Positions 47,192 through 56,303 are shown, numbered from the stretch's first letter. The stretch is 64,000 bases of DNA from Psychrosphaera sp. B3R10 (GCF_018861025.1 NZ_JAHKQH010000040.1:62001-126000), one strand, 5' to 3'. Notes: generated by a model from the letters alone, not told the origin. Translations and numbers: made by a program.

Positions 47192-48079
47192 ATGAAATTA
47201 CTCCTAACGTTTTCTAATTACCCTGCGTACCACCGTTTAATGCGGATGGATAAACCCATCGGTATTTATTTATTATTATGGCCGACGTTTTGGGCCCTGT
47301 GGATAGCAACAGAAGGTGTTCCTAGTCTGCACCTTTTTACTGTTTTTACCTTAGGTGTGATTGTCATGCGGGCGGCGGGCTGTGTGATCAATGACTACGC
47401 AGACCGAGAAATAGATGGTCATGTTAAGCGCACACAACAACGACCTATACCAGCGGGGGAAGCCACTGCAATAGAAGCATTACAACTGTTCGTTTTATTA
47501 CTATTGATAGCCTTTGCTCTGGTAATGACCCTAAATATTGAAACTATTGTATTGTCGTTTGGAGCCTTGATATTGGCGTCTGTGTATCCGTTTATGAAAC
47601 GTTACACTCATTTTCCACAAGTCGTATTAGGGGCCGCCTTTAGCTGGTCAATACCAATGGCATTTATGGCCGCAACGGCGCAACTTCCTGCGGTGGTTTG
47701 GTATCTATATGGGGCGAACCTGTTATGGACCGTGGCCTATGACACATATTATGCCATGGTAGATAAAGACGATGATCTCAAACTTGGCGTTAAATCAACG
47801 GCCATCGCTTTTGGCCGTTTTGAACTACAGGCTATTGTATTGTGTCAGTTATTAACGGTTGCAATATTTGCTGTGTTGTATCATCAATTGGGTTGGCAAT
47901 GGCCAATGGACATTGCCTTGACTGTGGTTATCGTATTGTTTGCTCAACAACTATGGCAAGCTAGAGAAAAACAACGAGATGCGTGTTTTCGCGCTTTTCT
48001 AGCTAATCATTATGTTGGTTTAGTTGTCTTTATTGGCCTGATTGGTCAATACAATCTGTTGCCTCTACTAGCGAACTAA
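47192..48079 (+). CDS. ubiA: 4-hydroxybenzoate octaprenyltransferase
   Basis: The 295-residue prenyltransferase has about nine helices and the two Asp-rich motifs NDYADREIDGHVKRTQQRP and YDTYYAMVDKDDDLKLG. It attaches the polyprenyl tail to 4-hydroxybenzoate made by UbiC. Gene pair ubiCA is the usual gammaproteobacterial order. Its stop codon lies within the hairpin listed below. Confidence 0.97.
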   Translation: MKLLLTFSNYPAYHRLMRMDKPIGIYLLLWPTFWALWIATEGVPSLHLFTVFTLGVIVMRAAGCVINDYADREIDGHVKRTQQRPIPAGEATAIEALQLFVLLLLIAFALVMTLNIETIVLSFGALILASVYPFMKRYTHFPQVVLGAAFSWSIPMAFMAATAQLPAVVWYLYGANLLWTVAYDTYYAMVDKDDDLKLGVKSTAIAFGRFELQAIVLCQLLTVAIFAVLYHQLGWQWPMDIALTVVIVLFAQQLWQAREKQRDACFRAFLANHYVGLVVFIGLIGQYNLLPLLAN

Positions 48080-48097
48080 AGTTATCTCTTTAGTTCG
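48072..48097. terminator. Hairpin shared by two convergent stop codons
   Basis: CGAACTAAAG and CTTTAGTTCG make a perfect 10-bp stem with loop TTATCT. The ubiA stop (48077-48079) and the ACT-protein stop (48090-48092, minus strand) are both within the arms. It is likely a two-way terminator, though T runs are short. Confidence 0.65.
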
Positions 48098-48509
48098 TCA
48101 TGTCGGCACTGTTTTTACTCAACAAACGTAAGGTGTTAAGCGCTTTTTCAGCGTCGTTTTTATTTACAAATACGTGGTCGTGGTAATAAGCTGCAACGAC
48201 ATTTGCACTTATGCCTTGCTCCCCTAATGCCGTTGCTATTGCCGCTGTCAGGCCAACCGCGTCCAAACTTGAATGCACATTTAACGTAATGCAACTGAAA
48301 ACACTTTCTATCAACATTTGATGTTCTTGCGCTATCGTCAACGGCACTATCGCTGTCATGCCTTCAGATTCCATAAACGTTCCTATCGGCTTTAGGTCCT
48401 TGAGGGACGACAAATCATCCGTTTTAATATGGCTAAATACATAATCAATTGTATGTAATTCAGGTTCCATCGTTGCGATAAGTTTATGTAAATCGGTCTC
48501 ACCTGTCAT
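48090..48509 (-). CDS. ACT-domain protein
   Basis: The 139-residue protein has a DUF2241-like N-terminal part (about 1-65) and an ACT-type C-terminal part with LNVHSSLDAVGLTAAIATALGEQGISANVVAAYYHDHVFV. ACT domains bind small ligands such as amino acids; this family has no assigned role. It is convergent with ubiA. Confidence 0.85.
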   Translation of the reverse strand: MTGETDLHKLIATMEPELHTIDYVFSHIKTDDLSSLKDLKPIGTFMESEGMTAIVPLTIAQEHQMLIESVFSCITLNVHSSLDAVGLTAAIATALGEQGISANVVAAYYHDHVFVNKNDAEKALNTLRLLSKNSADMTN

Positions 48510-48594
48510 GATTAAATTTGTCCTATTTGTTTTGTTAGATGTTTAAGTTCACCTAACGCAAAGTTACTCTTGATAGGATCTTGTCTTAAAGCCA

Positions 48595-48966
48595 CTAGAC
48601 GTGTTGGTCGATTAAAATAACATTGCCGTCTGGATCCTTTAACGCGAAACTTGCAGGCCCCTTTGAGTCAGGGTCAACAGTACTGTCAAGCTCACAACCG
48701 GCTTGTTGTAAATGGTTTTGAATTGCCCTCACATCGTCAAATTCGGCTAAGGCTTGAGCATCCTGATCCCAACCTGGGTTGAAAGTCATGATGTTACTTT
48801 CAAACATGCCTTGAAACAAACCAATGATATGATCCCCGTTTTTAAGAATAAGCCAGTTTTGATGCTCGACCCCACCAAAAACCGTAAACCCTAAATTTTC
48901 ATAAAAGGCCTTTGACTTGGCTAAATCTTTTACCGCCAAACTCACTGAAAATGCACCTAATTTCAT
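48595..48966 (-). CDS. VOC-family (glyoxalase/bleomycin-resistance-like) protein
   Basis: The 123-residue protein shows the paired beta-alpha-beta-beta-beta fold: SVSLAVKDLAKSKAFYENLGFTVF at the start and SFALKDPDGNVILI at the end. Members bind metal and act on diverse small molecules. It ends the minus-strand run after the sensor kinase (9-base gap), so it may be co-transcribed with it. No substrate can be named. Confidence 0.82.
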   Translation of the reverse strand: MKLGAFSVSLAVKDLAKSKAFYENLGFTVFGGVEHQNWLILKNGDHIIGLFQGMFESNIMTFNPGWDQDAQALAEFDDVRAIQNHLQQAGCELDSTVDPDSKGPASFALKDPDGNVILIDQHV

Positions 48967-48975
48967 ATTCGTTTC

Positions 48976-50793
48976 CTATCCATTATCCTGCTGTTTATTT
49001 TTGTTTTCGATGTTATCAACAGACAATAAAGGCATAGTGACAATAAATCGACAGTATTCATCGTGTTTGCTGCGGCATACCACCTGTCCGTTCAGTTTTT
49101 GCGTTACTAGGTTATAAACAATACTGAGCCCTAAACCTGAGCCTTTATTATGATTCACAGAAGTTGAATAAAAAGGTTCAAATATTTTAGTTTGAAGCGT
49201 TTCATCAATTCCACGCCCATTGTCTTCAACGGTAAATTCTAAGGTGTCTTTAAGAAGTTTATAGCCAATTTTAATTTGCCCGACCTCTATCCCTTCGAAG
49301 CCATGTATAAATGCATTTTCTATCAAGCTTGAAATAATTTGTGCCGTTGTAACCGGATAAACTGATACAGAAAGGTTTTCATCACCTGTTAATATTATCT
49401 TTATATTTTTTTCTTCGGCATTCGGCGCCTGAGCAGCGACGATATTATGCAAATATGAACTCAGAACGACATTCTCTGGTTTATCGCTGGATTGATCAAC
49501 AGCTATCATTTTGAAGTTTCTAACCAGATCCGCCGCACGTTCCAGGTTTCGTAGGATTAAGTCGCTACTCATCTCAATTTCGTCACAGTTACTGGTAAAT
49601 ACCTTTTTACTAAGGTTGCCACCGAGCACATTTTGTTTCAGTTCTTTAGCCAAAACCCCTAAATGACTCGCCCCAGTTACTGCGATACCCAGTGGGGTGT
49701 TGATTTCATGAGCAACACCTGCAACGAGATTGCCTAACGCGGCCATTTTTTCGGTTTCAACTAAATGATCTTGAGTTGCTTTTAGCTCCTCAATGACCAC
49801 TTCAAGTTTTTTATGGGATTCGGTTAATTCCGTTGTACGGTCTTTAACTCTTTGTTCTAATTCGTTTTTAGCGACACCAAGTTCATGTTGTATTGTTTTT
49901 AGTTGGGTAATGTCATCGTAAGTCCCTACTAATCCTACAACAACATTTTCATCAGTAACAATTGGACGTTTTGATGTTCTTAACCAAATCGTTTTGCCAT
50001 TTTTATGGGTTTGTGGCTCTTCTGAACACAAAAGGTGCTCTCGTGTTGACATTGTTACTGCATCATCAGAGCGATATAATTCCGCTTGTTCGGGGAATAT
50101 ATCGTGATCTGTAACGCCGATAATCGAGGCTGGGTTTGGTAAAGATGCGTCTTTAGAAAACGCTTCGTTACAACCTAAATACATCGAATCACGGTTTTTC
50201 CAAAACACCCGCTGTGGCATCAAATCAAGTACGGTTTGGTAAGTTTGCAGTTGAATTTCCGCTTTTGATAAACGATAACTCCCGCCCAATATCGACTTTA
50301 AAACATAATAAGCGGAACTAAAGATTTCTTTAAACTGTGCTGTTTTTGGCGCGACATAGCTTAATAAGCCAACAATATCACCTTGAGAAACAAAAGGGAT
50401 TACAAATATCTGCTCTGAGTCTCCCCGAAAAATATTAGTTAAATGATCAGGCAATAGACAAGAGAGCACATATTGTTTGTCCATTACCTGCTCAATGTCA
50501 TTTTGCAACCAATCTTCCAACTGCGGTGGGCAATCACTAAAGCGATACTTAACAAATAGGTGCTTGTCTGAATTATTGGGCTTACCCGTAGCATAAAGGT
50601 GACTTTTAAACTGATATTCAAGATTGTGTTCGTCTTTAAAAACAGTAGTTAACATGACAAAAGATGCATTTAATATTTCACTTAGGCACTCAATTGCCCG
50701 CGGAAAATCTTCCATTTTAGTAAAGGACGCTGTGGCATCATGTGAAATCAGCCGGATAAAATCCAATTGGTCCTGTAAATGTTTGTCGTCCAC
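48976..50793 (-). CDS. Orphan PAS sensor histidine kinase
   Basis: The 605-residue protein has no membrane helix. Residues 1-175 look like a GAF-type sensor, 180-305 a PAS domain (LMPQRVFWKNRDSMYLGCNEAF, TYDDITQLK), 300-350 a coiled coil, then the H-box with H362 in VAHEINTPLG and an ATPase with NAFIHGF, DNGRGID and GSGLGLSIVYNLV. It should autophosphorylate in the cytosol. No response regulator adjoins it, so its partner is elsewhere. The VOC gene follows. Confidence 0.88.
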   Translation of the reverse strand: MDDKHLQDQLDFIRLISHDATASFTKMEDFPRAIECLSEILNASFVMLTTVFKDEHNLEYQFKSHLYATGKPNNSDKHLFVKYRFSDCPPQLEDWLQNDIEQVMDKQYVLSCLLPDHLTNIFRGDSEQIFVIPFVSQGDIVGLLSYVAPKTAQFKEIFSSAYYVLKSILGGSYRLSKAEIQLQTYQTVLDLMPQRVFWKNRDSMYLGCNEAFSKDASLPNPASIIGVTDHDIFPEQAELYRSDDAVTMSTREHLLCSEEPQTHKNGKTIWLRTSKRPIVTDENVVVGLVGTYDDITQLKTIQHELGVAKNELEQRVKDRTTELTESHKKLEVVIEELKATQDHLVETEKMAALGNLVAGVAHEINTPLGIAVTGASHLGVLAKELKQNVLGGNLSKKVFTSNCDEIEMSSDLILRNLERAADLVRNFKMIAVDQSSDKPENVVLSSYLHNIVAAQAPNAEEKNIKIILTGDENLSVSVYPVTTAQIISSLIENAFIHGFEGIEVGQIKIGYKLLKDTLEFTVEDNGRGIDETLQTKIFEPFYSTSVNHNKGSGLGLSIVYNLVTQKLNGQVVCRSKHDEYCRFIVTMPLLSVDNIENKNKQQDNG

Positions 50794-50887
50794 TGGAACT
50801 CCTAACTGTGTCTTCTCGTCTTAGATTAGCCCTGCTTGTTTATTTGTTCAAATCACTTTTGATTCAAAAACAAACTATTGCGACAGA

Positions 50888-51100
50888 TTAGTCTTGCTCA
50901 ACTTCCTTTTTTTGCTTCTGATAATCTTCAAAGGGCACCGTTTCGAGTTTATCGCACTCTTCTAACTGCCACGCTGTTTTCGCTTCTTTAATACACTCGT
51001 TTTTTTGATAATTTTTACCAAACTGATACATAGATTTATTTGTACAAGCCACTGCCGATAAGGCAACAATAACTACTAATGCGTTTCTAAAGTGTTTCAT
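50888..51100 (-). CDS. Small lipoprotein of unknown function
   Basis: The 70-residue product has a lipoprotein signal with box LSAVAC (anchor Cys 19) and a short hydrophilic body rich in Lys and Glu. I know no family. It faces away from the TPR gene, sharing the 200-base upstream region that holds the palindromes. Confidence 0.65.
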   Translation of the reverse strand: MKHFRNALVVIVALSAVACTNKSMYQFGKNYQKNECIKEAKTAWQLEECDKLETVPFEDYQKQKKEVEQD

Positions 51101-51203
51101 TAACTCTATCTCCTTTTATATTTCTACCTCAAAGAGTAACGAAAGGATCAATAAGTTCATAAAATAATTTCAACAATACGGTTCACTAAATACCGTCCAA
51201 CGT

Positions 51204-51242
51204 CAAATGTCATGACATTTGTCACATCAAATTGGTGACAAA
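51204..51242. promoter_or_regulatory. Double palindromic operator upstream of the TPR gene
   Basis: CAAATGTCATGACATTTG (51204-51221) is a perfect 18-base palindrome and overlaps a second dyad, TTTGTCAC-N9-GTGACAAA (51218-51242). Together they give four TGTCA half-sites in about 33 bases. A TACAAT (51249-51254) follows with a poor -35 box, which would suit an activator-dependent promoter. The nearby NarL-type regulator is a candidate binder. Confidence 0.7.
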
Positions 51243-51306
51243 CCTCTCTACAATCATTTCATCGAATAACGAATACTTATCCCGTCAAACAAACAGGAGA
51301 ACTGAC

Positions 51307-51999
51307 ATGAACATTAAATCTAAATTACTTACTTTATCAATGACAATCGCAATCTCTGGTAGTGCACTTGCTGGACAAGCTGAAATAGACCGCATCGAGC
51401 AAGCAGCAGGTGTATTGGACATTACACAACTCAAAACAATCGCGGCGGATTTATCCGGTTATGACCTTGCTTTAGCATATTATCGAATTGCTTTAAGCGC
51501 TAATTTAAAAGGCCAAACTCCCGTTGCTAAAGAGTCTATCGACCAAGCTATGGAATTACTTGAAAAACTAGATGAATCGTCACCAGATAATGTAGAAATC
51601 AAAGCCTTACTTGCTCAGGTTTACGGATACAAAATTGCGTTAGACCCAATCAAAGGGATGTATTACGGTCCAAAATCAAATTCAACGCTTTCATCTGCTG
51701 AAACCATACAACCAAATAACCCAAGAGTGTTATTAGTTAAGGGGATAAGCAAATTTAATACCCCGGGTGTTTTTGGGGGCAGTACAGAAGCAGCTTACCA
51801 AGCATTTGATCAAGCGATAACGGCGTATTCAGAAGACCAATACTCTGATTATCACTGGGGCCAGGCAGAAACGTACACTTGGCGCGGATTGATTTCGATG
51901 CAACAAGGTGACGTAGAAAAAGCCAAAAATGATTGGGAACAGGCTCTAACCATTAATCCTGATTATGGCTGGGCGAAAATGTTACTCGCAGCACAATAA
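51307..51999 (+). CDS. Secreted tetratricopeptide-repeat protein
   Basis: The start is the ATG at 51307, after an AGGAGAAC site; the longer frame begins at 51232 within the promoter region. The 230-residue product has a signal peptide (cleavage near SALA) and several TPR-like helix pairs, with WGQAETYTWRGLISMQQGDVEKAKNDWEQALTINPDYGWAKMLL the clearest. TPR proteins scaffold protein contacts; this should be periplasmic. It is followed by the kinase-regulator pair and may be its target or its sensor helper. Confidence 0.8.
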   Translation: MNIKSKLLTLSMTIAISGSALAGQAEIDRIEQAAGVLDITQLKTIAADLSGYDLALAYYRIALSANLKGQTPVAKESIDQAMELLEKLDESSPDNVEIKALLAQVYGYKIALDPIKGMYYGPKSNSTLSSAETIQPNNPRVLLVKGISKFNTPGVFGGSTEAAYQAFDQAITAYSEDQYSDYHWGQAETYTWRGLISMQQGDVEKAKNDWEQALTINPDYGWAKMLLAAQ

Positions 52000-52103
52000 T
52001 CATCATGCAGAAATCGTGAGGGCGACACCACTTCTTGTATCGCCCATCACCTAATATTGGTAATACGCTCAACCAAAATTACCGGCTAATTTCATTTTAA
52101 CAT

Positions 52104-52140
52104 TGACCATAGTGACCATTGTGGTCGACACTAAGTGTCG
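52104..52140. promoter_or_regulatory. Tandem and palindromic sites before the DesK-like kinase
   Basis: Two TGACCAT copies at 52104 and 52113 (9-base period) abut GACCA-TTG-TGGTC, and CGACACT-A-AGTGTCG (52126-52140) is a perfect 15-base palindrome. The ATG of the kinase is at 52159. This looks like an operator for the kinase-regulator pair. Confidence 0.5.
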
Positions 52141-52158
52141 GAAAAAATAGGAAAAAAA

Positions 52159-53310
52159 ATGACTCAAAACAGTTCAGAAACAATACTTACGCCAGCAGGC
52201 AGCGCTGCCGCTTTTTCGGTAAGTCCGATTGCCGCGACAGGTGCGGCTAAGTGGAGTTATTTTTCACTTGTTTTTTCGGTGTTCTATTTTTTCAATTTAG
52301 TCGCCCAATTTGAACACTTTTCCACAAAAGAAGTTGCCATATCGTTTTTCATTTACGCTGTATTTATTGTGTTGTTCTTCCAAGCAACTCGCTTAACCGG
52401 TATAGCGGTAATTCGTCCTATCTTGGCTATTATTCTTTTATCTGCTGTTGGCGCGTCTGTGCAGCCTGGAACCAATGCGTTATTTGGCTATGCGGCATTT
52501 TTTGCGGGATACTATTTTCAATTCAGAGGTTCATTCACACTTTTACTATGCAACCTTGGATGCCAATTTGCGTCAGCTTATGCCTTTGACTTACTTAGCC
52601 CTTATTATTTGGGACCATCGATAGCCGTATCCACAAGTCTGTTTGTATATGGGGTGTTTAGTCAAAAAGAATATTTAAACGCCTGTTTGCAAAATAAAAA
52701 GAATCAGCAAATTGAGCAACTTGCGGCCATCGCTGAGCGGGAACGAATTGCCCGTGATATGCACGACTTACTCGGGCATTCACTTTCGTCATTGGCATTA
52801 AAGTCCGAACTCGCTGAAAAACTGGCACACAGAGCGCAATTTGACGCAGCAAAAAAAGAAATAACCGAAGTGGCAGAACTTGCGAGGCAAACCCTTACAG
52901 AGGTTCGTTATGCCGTAACTGGATTAAAACAGCGAGGGATAAACGGCTCGTTAGAAAAACTCACGAAACAACTACAACATATGAATTTTGAAACCCAAAC
53001 ATTTATTGAAGTCACCACCCTGCCGCCAAAAGTCGAGTCGACCGTGATCATGTTATGCACCGAATGGATCACGAATATATTACGCCACAGTAACGGTGAT
53101 CGAGTTTCAATTTCAATAACAAATACCTCTGACTCTGTAGAGCTTAATATTGGGGACAACGGAAAAACCTCAACATTAACACCGGGCAATGGCATAGACG
53201 GCATGAAATCTAGAGTTGCAGAGCATGGTGGCACCATTGATATCCAGCAAAATGGTGGGGTTAAATTGCGAATTGTTATTCCACTCGGCCTAGAGGAACA
53301 AACAATATGA
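52159..53310 (+). CDS. DesK-type sensor histidine kinase
   Basis: The start is the ATG at 52159, after an AGGA site (a GTG at 52135 would overlap the palindrome). The 383-residue kinase has five to six helices (about 32-170), then the HisKA_3 box with H202 in ARDMHDLLGHSLS and an HATPase (NILRHSNGDRVS, NGIDGMKSRVAEHGG). The sensor region has no extracytoplasmic domain, as in membrane-fluidity sensors of the DesK group. Its stop overlaps the regulator start by 4 bases. Confidence 0.9.
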   Translation: MTQNSSETILTPAGSAAAFSVSPIAATGAAKWSYFSLVFSVFYFFNLVAQFEHFSTKEVAISFFIYAVFIVLFFQATRLTGIAVIRPILAIILLSAVGASVQPGTNALFGYAAFFAGYYFQFRGSFTLLLCNLGCQFASAYAFDLLSPYYLGPSIAVSTSLFVYGVFSQKEYLNACLQNKKNQQIEQLAAIAERERIARDMHDLLGHSLSSLALKSELAEKLAHRAQFDAAKKEITEVAELARQTLTEVRYAVTGLKQRGINGSLEKLTKQLQHMNFETQTFIEVTTLPPKVESTVIMLCTEWITNILRHSNGDRVSISITNTSDSVELNIGDNGKTSTLTPGNGIDGMKSRVAEHGGTIDIQQNGGVKLRIVIPLGLEEQTI

Positions 53311-53918
53311 GCCAGGTGGTAAAAGTCTTAGTTGTTGAAGACCAAGCATTGGTGCGCGGCGCAATTTGCAGCTTGTTAGGTTTAGAAGACAACATTGAAG
53401 TTGTTGGTCAGGCCGAAAATGGCGCTGTAGCACTGCAAATGTTAGAACAACTTAATGTCGATTATGTGCTCAGTGACATTGAAATGCCGGTAATGTCTGG
53501 CCTTGAGCTTGCTGAAGAGATACACGATAAACACCCTAAAATTGGGGTATTAATCATGACAACTTTTTCCAAATCGGGTTATATAAAACGTGCGATGGCG
53601 TTAGGTGTTAAAGCATTTATTTTAAAAGAATCACCTACTGAATACTTAGTAAACGCAATTGGTAAAGTCCAAAAAGGACAACGAGTTATCGACCCCGAAC
53701 TGGCACTTATGGCACTTGACGATAACGATCCGTTAACTGAAAAAGAACGCAAAGCTATCAAATTAGCAGGGGACGGATTAAAAACTGCAGAGATCGCACA
53801 GGCGCTATTTTTATCAGAAGGTACGGTGCGCAATTATTTATCAGAAGCCATTTCAAAACTAAATGCCGCAAATAGAGTTGACGCTGCAAGAATTGCAAAA
53901 CAAAAGGGCTGGATTTAG
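53307..53918 (+). CDS. NarL/DesR-type response regulator
   Basis: The 203-residue protein has a receiver domain (phospho-acceptor D57 in LSDIEMP, Lys in FILKES) and a C-terminal LuxR-type helix-turn-helix (DPLTEKERKAIKLAGDGLKTAEIAQALFLSEGTVRNYLSEAISKL). It is translationally coupled to the kinase and should bind an inverted repeat. The palindromes at 51204 and 52126 are the obvious candidates. Confidence 0.92.
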   Translation: MSQVVKVLVVEDQALVRGAICSLLGLEDNIEVVGQAENGAVALQMLEQLNVDYVLSDIEMPVMSGLELAEEIHDKHPKIGVLIMTTFSKSGYIKRAMALGVKAFILKESPTEYLVNAIGKVQKGQRVIDPELALMALDDNDPLTEKERKAIKLAGDGLKTAEIAQALFLSEGTVRNYLSEAISKLNAANRVDAARIAKQKGWI

Positions 53919-54058
53919 CCCATTTGAAACCCTTAAACTGGGTTAGACGTTCAATCTGATTATCGTAAAAAAAAGTTGGTTTGTGATCCAAGTCCCGTTA
54001 AAGTAGGGCTTAGCTGATTTTATTGGCCCACAGGAATCTATGTAGAAAGGATGGAACC

Positions 54059-54325
54059 ATGATTATAAAAGCGTTACTTATTGTCGCAGCCCTAAAGCTC
54101 CACAATCAATTAGATGAACCAATCGCACCTACTTTAGTTTATCTCATCCCTATGTTCATCATTTCCCTGTTTGCAGGTGCATCATTTTTTTGGCTTTTAC
54201 TCACAAGCATTGTTTTAGGATGTTGTTTGTTCTGCTATTTTTTATTGTTGTCTCGATGGAATAGTGGACTGAACTATTATGGGATCATGGCCCTTGGGAT
54301 CGCAGTTTTATTGTTTTTGTTTTAA
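54059..54325 (+). CDS. Small membrane protein of unknown function
   Basis: The start is the ATG at 54059 after an AAAGGATGG site (88 residues); the longer frame from 54023 lacks such a site. It has three hydrophobic segments and no family I know. It lies after the regulator (140-base gap) and before the serine hydrolase. Confidence 0.6.
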   Translation: MIIKALLIVAALKLHNQLDEPIAPTLVYLIPMFIISLFAGASFFWLLLTSIVLGCCLFCYFLLLSRWNSGLNYYGIMALGIAVLLFLF

Positions 54326-54394
54326 ATCACCTCGATCAAATAAAACGGTCAAACAAGAACATTCAAGGCCCCAGTTGGTAAAACAGGAAACATC

Positions 54395-55435
54395 ATGAAG
54401 ATAACAAGAACGACGTTAATTGTAAGAATTGTATTATTTGTCGGTACCTTTACGTCAATGTTTTTTGTCCCTTGGATTTTAGTCAAAGCTTGGTTGATAC
54501 CACTACCAAACACTGTTCAAGAGCAAGTCATCGAGGCGATAAACTACGACTTTGATGGCATGGTTGTTTATGTCGATAAAGCGGGGAAGCCACCAGCGTG
54601 GTATACCGCAGGGTGGAAAGACCGAAACAATAAAATTCCTGCAGATCCAAACGCCTTATTCAAAATCGCCAGCATCAGCAAATTGTACGTTTCAGTCGCG
54701 ACGGCAAAACTCGTCAACGCCAACCGCTTGTCACTGGATAAAACCCTGGCTGACTATTTTCCAGAACTGGTTGGCCGAATAGAAAACGCCGACAAAATAA
54801 CGTTACGATTAATGGTTCAGCATCGCAGCGGCATTCCAAATTATACCGACACACCGGCTTATTGGGATGCACCTCCGGATACCAGCGATGAAAAGCTCGC
54901 CCTTGCACTTGATTTACCCGCGACATTTGCCCCAGGTTCGAGTTACGAATATTCAAATACCAACTACTTATTATTGGCAGAACTTATAAAAAAAGTGGTG
55001 GGTTACAGCCATCACCAATTTATCAAAGAAGAAATTTTAATACCTCTTGGGCTTACAAATACGTTCAGCTCGTTAAGCGAAGTTGATATTGATGACGTTA
55101 TGGGGGGTTATTATGTTGGTGTTGAGCAAGATATTAAAGCAAACGACTACGGGTCGATGTTAGCCACGGTAGAAGATGTCGGTATTTTTCTGCGTGCGTT
55201 AAATGATGGCTCGGTATTTAAAGAGGGTGAAAAAGAAATCTACTCTTCTATTTATGTCTATGAACATGGCGGGTTAATTCCCGGCTATCAAAGTTTAGCA
55301 GAGTATCACAAAGACATTGACACCATAGTTGTCCAAGTGATTAATACCACAGACTTTAATGGCTACGACTGGAATTTGTCGCAAATTTTATACAGCCGTA
55401 TAGTGAAAATTTTAAGAAACCAGCACGCTAATTAA
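54395..55435 (+). CDS. Class C beta-lactamase-like serine hydrolase
   Basis: The 346-residue protein has a membrane helix (about 8-30) and the penicillin-binding fold: SISK at 93-96, YSN at 186-188, and HGG near residue 290. Such proteins are often D-alanyl-carboxypeptidases or esterases (family beta-lactamase/transpeptidase-like). It is about 70 bases after the small membrane protein. Substrate is unknown. Confidence 0.85.
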   Translation: MKITRTTLIVRIVLFVGTFTSMFFVPWILVKAWLIPLPNTVQEQVIEAINYDFDGMVVYVDKAGKPPAWYTAGWKDRNNKIPADPNALFKIASISKLYVSVATAKLVNANRLSLDKTLADYFPELVGRIENADKITLRLMVQHRSGIPNYTDTPAYWDAPPDTSDEKLALALDLPATFAPGSSYEYSNTNYLLLAELIKKVVGYSHHQFIKEEILIPLGLTNTFSSLSEVDIDDVMGGYYVGVEQDIKANDYGSMLATVEDVGIFLRALNDGSVFKEGEKEIYSSIYVYEHGGLIPGYQSLAEYHKDIDTIVVQVINTTDFNGYDWNLSQILYSRIVKILRNQHAN

Positions 55436-55527
55436 CAAGCGTATAAAAACGAGCTTGCTGTTCGACAAACTTAAAACAACAAAGCGACTTTCGAGTCGTA
55501 CTTACTGACCATAGTGAAGGATTATCG

Positions 55528-56229
55528 ATGTACCGAATTTTAATTATTTCCTTATCAATATTTATTGGCGCTTGTTCTAGCGTGGCTTCTAAAGACCGGC
55601 CTAGCAGTTATTATCAGGGTAATACAAACACAAAAGGCATTGCCAGTGACTCGTTATTAGGTGAAAACGACCAAAAGATCAACGAATTACTTTATTACCA
55701 AGTAAAGCTACCAGCCAAAAATAGAATCGCGATTTTGAAATTAAGTCGAGACAATCAGTGGCAATTTTACTCTAACGACTTTACGACCCTTACGACATCT
55801 TTAATTGACGGGTTTATTTCTGAGCTACGTTCGTCTGCTCGGGTATATGACGCTTCGTTTTTACCGGCCATGTTAGTTCCTGATAAAAGAACGGTTCCCT
55901 CTTTAAGAGAAGCGGCAGCAAGGTTCCAAGCCGACTTACTACTGGCTTATAGAAGCTCATGTAATTCCTATAATAAATATCGATTTATGGACCCGAACGA
56001 AACCAAAGCTTATTGCTCTGTAGAAGCCGTATTGCTCGATGTTCGCTCTGGCGTAATTACCAAGTCTGTTGTGAGTACTCAAGATTTTGTTGCAGTAAAA
56101 CAAAAAGACGATGTTAATTTTTCGGAAACAATAAAAAAAGCGGAATTAGAAGCGGTCGCCAAATCGCTATTAGACGTCGCTAAAGGCGTTAACAACTATT
56201 TGTTAACCGTACCAACTATCAACAATTAA
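55528..56229 (+). CDS. Lipoprotein of unknown function
   Basis: The 233-residue product has a lipoprotein signal with box IGAC (anchor Cys 16) and a soluble body with Cys at SSCNSY and AYCSVE. I do not recognise a family; the pattern of a GDN-like body (ILKLSRDNQWQFYS, LRSSARVYDASFLP) suggests an alpha/beta periplasmic domain. It ends the plus-strand run after the serine hydrolase. Confidence 0.7.
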   Translation: MYRILIISLSIFIGACSSVASKDRPSSYYQGNTNTKGIASDSLLGENDQKINELLYYQVKLPAKNRIAILKLSRDNQWQFYSNDFTTLTTSLIDGFISELRSSARVYDASFLPAMLVPDKRTVPSLREAAARFQADLLLAYRSSCNSYNKYRFMDPNETKAYCSVEAVLLDVRSGVITKSVVSTQDFVAVKQKDDVNFSETIKKAELEAVAKSLLDVAKGVNNYLLTVPTINN

Positions 56230-56303
56230 TTGAAAAAACAAATACCAAGAGGTTGCTCGTTACTGAATATCAGCACAAGTAACCTCTGTTTTTTGTTGCA
56301 GGT

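Noticed and set aside
52104-55517. TGACCATAGTGA repeated at 52104 and 55506 as a regulon site
   Set aside because: A shared 12-mer is expected by chance many times in a window of this size; only the local tandem at 52104 is kept.
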